Assembly: GCA_963763135.1 (NCBI GenBank)
Contig: CAVXNJ010000002.1
Location: 372,001-436,000 of the forward strand
DNA from: JANMZO01 sp963763135
GTDB lineage: Bacteria; Actinomycetota; Acidimicrobiia; Acidimicrobiales; JANYDT01
Direction: 5' to 3'
Length of the DNA stretch: 64,000 bases
Below are positions 59,999-64,000 of the stretch, piece by piece (the first letter of the stretch is position 1; each line of letters starts with the position of its first letter). The notes beneath the pieces were generated by a model that was not told where the DNA came from, made no database searches, and saw only the letters and a list, made by a program, of their open reading frames with translations. The position numbers and the translations under genes are program-made.

Positions 59999-61210
59999 TC
60001 AGTCCCAGCGGATAGGAAGCGACGTGTAGCCCTGAATGATGGAGCCGGGAGGGTTGAGGGCGGTGGGGCCGTCCAAGCGGAGGTTTGGTAAGCGCGCAGA
60101 GAGTTCGGCGAGCGCCTCGGTCAGTTCCAGGCGGGCCAGGTTGGCGCCGAGGCAGTAATGGATTCCGCCCCCAAAGGTCAGGAGATGCCATCCTTCGGGA
60201 ACCGCTCGTTCGATATCGAAACGGTCGGCACCGGGCAGCGCGTCAGTGTCGTGGTTCGCCGACATGGACATGAGCACGACCAGCGTTCCGGCCGGAACGG
60301 ACAGCCCGGAGATTTCGAGATCCTCCAACGCGAAGCGCGGGATTCCTTCGGTGGCGGGCTGCCACCGGATGGCCTCCTCCATGGCTGCCGGAACGAGGTC
60401 GGGTCGGGACCTGAGCAGCGCCCACTGGTCAGGGTTTTCCGCAAACGAATGGATCATGCAACTGAGTTGGTTACGTGTGGTGTCGGTGCCCGCAACGATC
60501 ATCATCGCGACGACCGACAGCAGCTCCGAGGCCGACAGCTTGTCGCCGGCTTCTTCGGCCGCGATGAGATTCGACAGAAGGTCGTTCTGCGGGTTCACGC
60601 GTCGGTCAGCGATCAGCCCGGTGATGAAATCATCGAGTTCCTCCTGGGCCTGCTCGATCTCGCCTATGAACGTTCCGGCATCGAGCCGAAGCGACAGCAG
60701 GATTGACGTTGCCCACCGGCTCATATCCTCCCAACGGTCAGCCTCGATACCGATAAGTGCGCATATGACCGGGATGGGGAACGGGTCACACAGCGACGGA
60801 ACGGCGTCGCACGTTTTCGCCTCGAACACCTGATCCACCAACTCGGCGATCGTCGAACGAACAAAGGGGCGCAAGGCCTCGACCGACCGTGGTGTGAACG
60901 CCTTGGAAACCAGCCGACGAAGGCGGTGGTGATCCTCACCCTCCATGAACAGCAGGATCTGTTCGATCCGCTTCCAGGCCCGTGAACCTTCCGGAATGCC
61001 AGACAGCCGGGCGAGATCCATTCCCGGTCCTCGGAGGCGCTTGTCTCTCAGGAGTTCCGTGACGTCTGCATGATGGATCACGAGTGGGCCGAACAAACCT
61101 TTGGCCAGCGGTGCCTTTCGGGCATCGGCGAAGGCCGACCGGACCTCGGCGGCATCCGTTGCTGCTCCCGGGAAGAAGACAGGGAGGTCCGCATCGGCGT
61201 AGGTGGGCAT
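59999..61210 (-). CDS. Cytochrome P450
   Basis: 403 residues, ATG 61210 with AGGAG five bases upstream. I-helix oxygen site AGTDTTRNQLS, the EExxR (EEAIRWQP) and the haem Cys loop FGGGIHYCLGANLARLE. Soluble bacterial P450; needs a ferredoxin and reductase not present here. Divergent from the ArsR/SRPBCC operon. Confidence 0.95.
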   Translation of the reverse strand: MPTYADADLPVFFPGAATDAAEVRSAFADARKAPLAKGLFGPLVIHHADVTELLRDKRLRGPGMDLARLSGIPEGSRAWKRIEQILLFMEGEDHHRLRRLVSKAFTPRSVEALRPFVRSTIAELVDQVFEAKTCDAVPSLCDPFPIPVICALIGIEADRWEDMSRWATSILLSLRLDAGTFIGEIEQAQEELDDFITGLIADRRVNPQNDLLSNLIAAEEAGDKLSASELLSVVAMMIVAGTDTTRNQLSCMIHSFAENPDQWALLRSRPDLVPAAMEEAIRWQPATEGIPRFALEDLEISGLSVPAGTLVVLMSMSANHDTDALPGADRFDIERAVPEGWHLLTFGGGIHYCLGANLARLELTEALAELSARLPNLRLDGPTALNPPGSIIQGYTSLPIRWD

Positions 61211-61280
61211 GTTCGCTCCTTCGATGACCCGGTTTGGGTCCCACGCACGTTATTCGACATTCGGCACCCCATCCAACCTA

Positions 61281-61315
61281 TTGACACCGACCATAAGTGT
61301 TTACTAATGATTAGT
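61281..61315 (+). promoter_or_regulatory. ArsR operon promoter with a palindromic operator
   Basis: TTGACA at 61281-61286; ACTAATGATTAGT (61303-61315), a perfect 6-1-6 palindrome, overlaps the -10 region and ends one base before the ATG. ArsR-family proteins bind such AT-rich palindromes, so autoregulation is likely. Confidence 0.65.
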
Positions 61316-61316
61316 C

Positions 61317-61778
61317 ATGACTGATGAAGCACTCGTGCTCAACGCTCTGGGCGATCCGACCCGGCGACAGGTCTTTGAGCTTCTGGCCAACGGCGAACGC
61401 CACGTCGCTGCGATCACGGGGGAACTCACCGTCACGCAGTCGGCGGTGTCTCAGCATTTGCGGGTCCTGAAAGATGCAGGTCTGATCGTTGACCGGGCCG
61501 AGGGTACGCGGCGCCTGTATCGAATCGACCACAACGGGCTCGAAGCATTGCGAACGTATGTTGATCGGTTCTGGGACGATGTCCTTCATTCGTTCACCAC
61601 GTTCGCCGAGGCGGCACCGGTCCTCGGGTCTGCGTCGACTTCGACAGTGACCGCGCCGGCTGTGACGGCGAAGGCGATATCTCCGAATCCGACTGCGGCG
61701 CCGGTCCCGAAGGCCCCGACGAAGCGGCGCGACCCCAGGCGAAAACCAACCCGGAAACCAACGAAGGAGCACCCGTGA
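61317..61778 (+). CDS. ArsR family repressor
   Basis: 153 residues. Winged helix: LNALGDPTRRQVFELLANGE, TVTQSAVSQHLRVLKDAGLI, RAEGTRRLYRIDHNGLEALR. No metal-binding Cys pattern, so the ligand is probably organic. The C-terminal ~50 residues are Ala/Thr/Pro/Lys-rich. Overlaps the SRPBCC gene (GTGA), giving the two-gene version of the fused protein at 23715. Confidence 0.93.
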   Translation: MTDEALVLNALGDPTRRQVFELLANGERHVAAITGELTVTQSAVSQHLRVLKDAGLIVDRAEGTRRLYRIDHNGLEALRTYVDRFWDDVLHSFTTFAEAAPVLGSASTSTVTAPAVTAKAISPNPTAAPVPKAPTKRRDPRRKPTRKPTKEHP

Positions 61779-62836
61779 AGATTCCTCCCGTCCTCAGGTC
61801 GACCCACGTGCATCGCAGCGCGGAGGAAACCTTCGTGCTGTTCACCGACCGGATCGGTGCCTGGTGGCCGCTGCGCACCCATGGTCTGTTCGGCGAGAAT
61901 TCCGGGGGCCTGGAGTTTCGCGACGGACTCTTGGTCGAGCGCTCCTTGACCGGTGAGGAGACCGTGTGGGGCGAGGTTCTCGCGTGGGAGCCACCGCACG
62001 CTTTCGCGATTACCTGGCACCCGGGCCGCACCGACGGACCGGCCAGCGTGGTTGAGGTGATCTTCAAAGAAGATGAGCAGGGAACCCGCGTCGAGTTGGT
62101 GCACCGGGGTTGGGAAGCCTTCGGTGACGAGACCGGCCTGAGCACGCGCGATGGCTACGTGGGTCCCGGGACCTGGGGAGCGGTCCTTGACCATTTCACC
62201 GATATTGCCGACCGCCTCGATGAGTCGCTCGATGTCTCGGCGTTGCGTGCTGCTTACAATGATTTCTTCGAAGAGGCCTTGCAGGGAGGGTTCGAATCAC
62301 CCGGTCCGGGGGAGTGGTCGGCCTCGCAGATCGTTGCCCACGTTGCGGTGAACGACGATGCGCTCTCGGCGGTGTGTCGTGGTTTGATCGAGCGGGCGAC
62401 GGTCCGCTTCGACAACACGGCAGCGACCACGGCAGAAGTGCTGAATGCCGTGATCGGCCCGCGCTCTCTGCACGATCTGGTGGCGATCGGACGCGACCAC
62501 TCCGAACAACTCCTCACGCTTTTGGTTCGTTTGAACCCCGAACAACGGGACTCGCAGGTTCACTGCCATCTTCGAGATGGCGACACCCTGGCGGTCGACG
62601 CGCCGATGCCGCTCAGTCGGATAGCGCTGCAAATTCAACCGGGATTTCACCTGCCGAGCCACACCGAGCAATTGCGATCGCTCGCGGATGACGACGCGTC
62701 GAGCCGCTCAGCGGTCGAGGGCGCACCACGTGCCATCGTCGCGGCAGGTTTCTCCCTCGAGTTCCAGGGTGGCGTGCGTTATGTCAATGCGCCGCGATCA
62801 TGGAGGCCAGGACTGCCGGGAAGTCGGTCAGATTGA
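61775..62836 (+). CDS. SRPBCC (AHSA1-like) and DinB-like two-domain protein
   Basis: 353 residues from GTG 61775 with AAGGAG five bases upstream. Residues about 1-150 form an SRPBCC domain (AEETFVLFTDRIGAWWPL, GEVLAWEPPHAFAITWHPGR). Residues about 165-310 look like a DinB/mycothiol-dependent maleylpyruvate isomerase-type four-helix domain (PGPGEWSASQIVAHVAVNDD, GRDHSEQLLTLL). Usually coupled to an ArsR regulator as here. The role may be in handling a hydrophobic or thiol-bound ligand. Confidence 0.8.
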   Translation: MKIPPVLRSTHVHRSAEETFVLFTDRIGAWWPLRTHGLFGENSGGLEFRDGLLVERSLTGEETVWGEVLAWEPPHAFAITWHPGRTDGPASVVEVIFKEDEQGTRVELVHRGWEAFGDETGLSTRDGYVGPGTWGAVLDHFTDIADRLDESLDVSALRAAYNDFFEEALQGGFESPGPGEWSASQIVAHVAVNDDALSAVCRGLIERATVRFDNTAATTAEVLNAVIGPRSLHDLVAIGRDHSEQLLTLLVRLNPEQRDSQVHCHLRDGDTLAVDAPMPLSRIALQIQPGFHLPSHTEQLRSLADDDASSRSAVEGAPRAIVAAGFSLEFQGGVRYVNAPRSWRPGLPGSRSD

Positions 62837-63023
62837 TCCCTGCGTCGGCGATCAGGCCAAGGGAATGGGCGATGATGCCGAACACGATCTGGATTCCCAC
62901 AATCGCCACGTTGAGCCACATGGCCACTCGCAGCTTCGCTTCTTTTCGCTGGGAGCGGCGGGTGCGTTCGTCGCTATGGCTGGGAGCCAGGGCCGAGGGT
63001 CCTGATCGATGCGCGTCGCTCAT
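62784..63023 (-). pseudogene. N-terminal fragment of a CDF-family cation transporter
   Basis: 79 residues from ATG 63023 with GGAGG eight bases upstream. The segment LNVAIVGIQIVFGIIAHSLG-LIADAGINLTD matches transmembrane helices 1-2 of cation diffusion facilitators; the His usually in DAGHNLTD is Ile. A full protein has ~300 residues and six helices; this one stops after helix 2 and its end overlaps the 3' end of the convergent SRPBCC gene by 53 bp. It looks like a remnant, but a short expressed membrane peptide cannot be excluded. Confidence 0.65.
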
Positions 63024-63154
63024 TCTGTCCGCCTCCTCTCAAGTGCTCGTAGTTGCTCGTGGTTTGCCCGACGTTGCGCCCAACAGTTTGTCGCGGTTCC
63101 CGGGCCCGAACGTTTATGCACGTTTGATCTTCGGCAAAAACTGGTTGAACCTTT

Positions 63155-63199
63155 CGCTACGGTCATGTAGCGTTTCCTATCCGCTACGCTTTCGTAGCG
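63155..63199. promoter_or_regulatory. Two CGCTAC/GTAGCG palindromes, candidate MFS operators
   Basis: CGCTAC-GGTCAT-GTAGCG (63155-63172) and CGCTACG-CTTT-CGTAGCG (63182-63199) share half-sites, with centres 27 bp apart, 35 bp before the transporter ATG. The TetR-type repressor that would use them is not in the window on this side. Confidence 0.65.
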
Positions 63200-63233
63200 A
63201 ATGTCGGCACGCTCACCACAGGAGATTCGAACC

Positions 63234-64000
63234 ATGGACGCTACGGCCAGTCAGTTGAAAGCGGCGTCAGGCCCGCGGCCTCACGCCGAGACGGGTGGGA
63301 TTGATCCCAAGATCCACGCTCGACGCTGGATCATTCTTGGCGTCCTGTGCCTGAGCCTGGTGCTGGTTGTCGCCGCCGTGAGCTCCGTCAACACGGCCAT
63401 CCCCTCCATCCGTATTCAGCTGAAGCCGTCTGACAGTCAGTTGCTGTGGATCGTCGATCTCTACGCGGTCGTGTTCGCCGGGCTCCTGCTTCCGGCGGGT
63501 GCGCTCGGTGACAAATTCGGACGTCGGGGTGCGCTTCAGCTCGGTCTCCTCATCTTCGGCGCCGCGTCGGTTGCGGCCAGCCAGGCGGGATCTCCCGCTC
63601 AGCTGCTGGCGTTTCGTGGGCTGATGGGCGTGGGTGCGGCTCTCATCATGCCGTCGACCCTCTCGTTGCTCACGAGCGTGTTTCCTCCGCAGGAGCGCCC
63701 CAAGGCGATCGCCGTGTGGACCGGATTCGCCGGGGCCGGTGGTGTGATCGGCACGCTGATGGGTGGCCTGGTACTCAACTCGTTCTGGTGGGGATCGGTG
63801 TTCTTCGTATCCGTGCCGATTGCGTTGCTGGCATTGGTTCTCGTGTCGACACTGTGCCCGTCGTCCAAGGAAGAGGTCGCCCGCAGGCTTGATCCGGTCG
63901 GGTCGTTGCTGTCGGTAACGGGCTTCGGCTCGCTTCTCTACGGAATCATCGAAGGTCCGGAAAAGGGCTGGGGATCGGTGCACTCGATCGGAGCGTTCGC
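63234..64000 (+). CDS. MFS transporter, DHA2 (EmrB/QacA) type, partial at right edge
   Basis: At least 255 residues; AGGAG nine bases before the ATG 63234. Helix 1 (WIILGVLCLSLVLVVAAVSS), LLWIVDLYAVVFAGLLLPAG, the loop motif GDKFGRRGAL and the motif GFAGAGGVIGTLMGGLVLNS are typical of 14-helix drug/H+ antiporters. Continues past the window. Confidence 0.92.
   Translation, partial: MDATASQLKAASGPRPHAETGGIDPKIHARRWIILGVLCLSLVLVVAAVSSVNTAIPSIRIQLKPSDSQLLWIVDLYAVVFAGLLLPAGALGDKFGRRGALQLGLLIFGAASVAASQAGSPAQLLAFRGLMGVGAALIMPSTLSLLTSVFPPQERPKAIAVWTGFAGAGGVIGTLMGGLVLNSFWWGSVFFVSVPIALLALVLVSTLCPSSKEEVARRLDPVGSLLSVTGFGSLLYGIIEGPEKGWGSVHSIGAF

Noticed and set aside
62283..62300. GGGTTCGAATCACCC, like a tRNA T-loop
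   Set aside because: It lies inside a well-supported coding region and no acceptor stem or anticodon arm surrounds it.

Overview
This is high-GC bacterial DNA, most likely from an actinobacterium of the class Acidimicrobiia (Ilumatobacter/Microthrix-like). The reasons are: an F420-dependent luciferase-like oxidoreductase; a T-box leader of the actinobacterial type in front of an ileS2-type isoleucyl-tRNA synthetase; near-leaderless promoters whose -10 boxes sit about 6-11 nt before the ATG; Pfam-type families common in Actinobacteria (BTAD regulators, FHA, ArfA-like OmpA, Baeyer-Villiger monooxygenase, P450); and long (Thr)n-Leu-Ala-Pro tracts in surface proteins. No rRNA, tRNA, CRISPR, IS element or phage was seen. 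Taxonomy is inference only.

Layout. 0-4.6 kb: end of a truncated globin, F420 oxidoreductase, a small conserved protein divergent from a sirtuin, three tandem hairpin repeats, and a rhodanese-ThiF sulfur-carrier activating enzyme. 4.6-23.7 kb: an accessory island that looks like an undescribed peptide (RiPP-like) system. It holds two paralogous peptides with a shared N-terminal leader-like half and unrelated C-termini, a radical SAM/SPASM enzyme two bases behind one of them, an FHA-ABC exporter, a Ser/Thr kinase with a partner membrane protein, a Thr-rich surface protein with an ECF sigma factor, an 88-aa peptide, a large LuxR/BTAD-type regulator, a GAF-like protein and a subtilisin-pseudokinase fusion. 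Four of these genes carry a single frameshift, all in the same (+1) direction. 23.7-33 kb: ArsR-SRPBCC fusion, Baeyer-Villiger monooxygenase, nucleoside hydrolase, GT2-like protein, wHTH regulator, a 1-kb gene-poor stretch, Ogt, AlaX and pterin dehydratase, with copies of a dispersed ~130-bp repeat. 33-50 kb: secreted arabinofuranosidase-like enzyme with SdrD-type B repeats, miaB, a heterodimeric ABC exporter, dtd, tdk, a TetR regulator, and a coiled-coil/HhH protein paired with a BON-OmpA envelope protein. 50-64 kb: ileS with its T-box, an esterase, miaA, two GT4 glycosyltransferases, GNAT, GGCT, P450, an ArsR/SRPBCC operon, a truncated CDF transporter and the start of an MFS exporter.

How the island may work (inference): a kinase senses a cell-surface signal and an FHA domain on the exporter reads phosphothreonine; the ECF sigma factor and BTAD regulator control expression; the radical SAM enzyme modifies the Cys/Gly-rich peptide; the subtilisin-like protease removes the leader; the ABC exporter secretes the product. 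Two pairs of inverted GGTTACA half-sites, one in front of each paralogous peptide, and a 23-bp-phased GTTAACGGG triplet in front of the kinase/surface-protein pair suggest dedicated operators. The frameshifts may mean that the island is decaying, that the sequence has errors, or (least likely) that +1 recoding is used.
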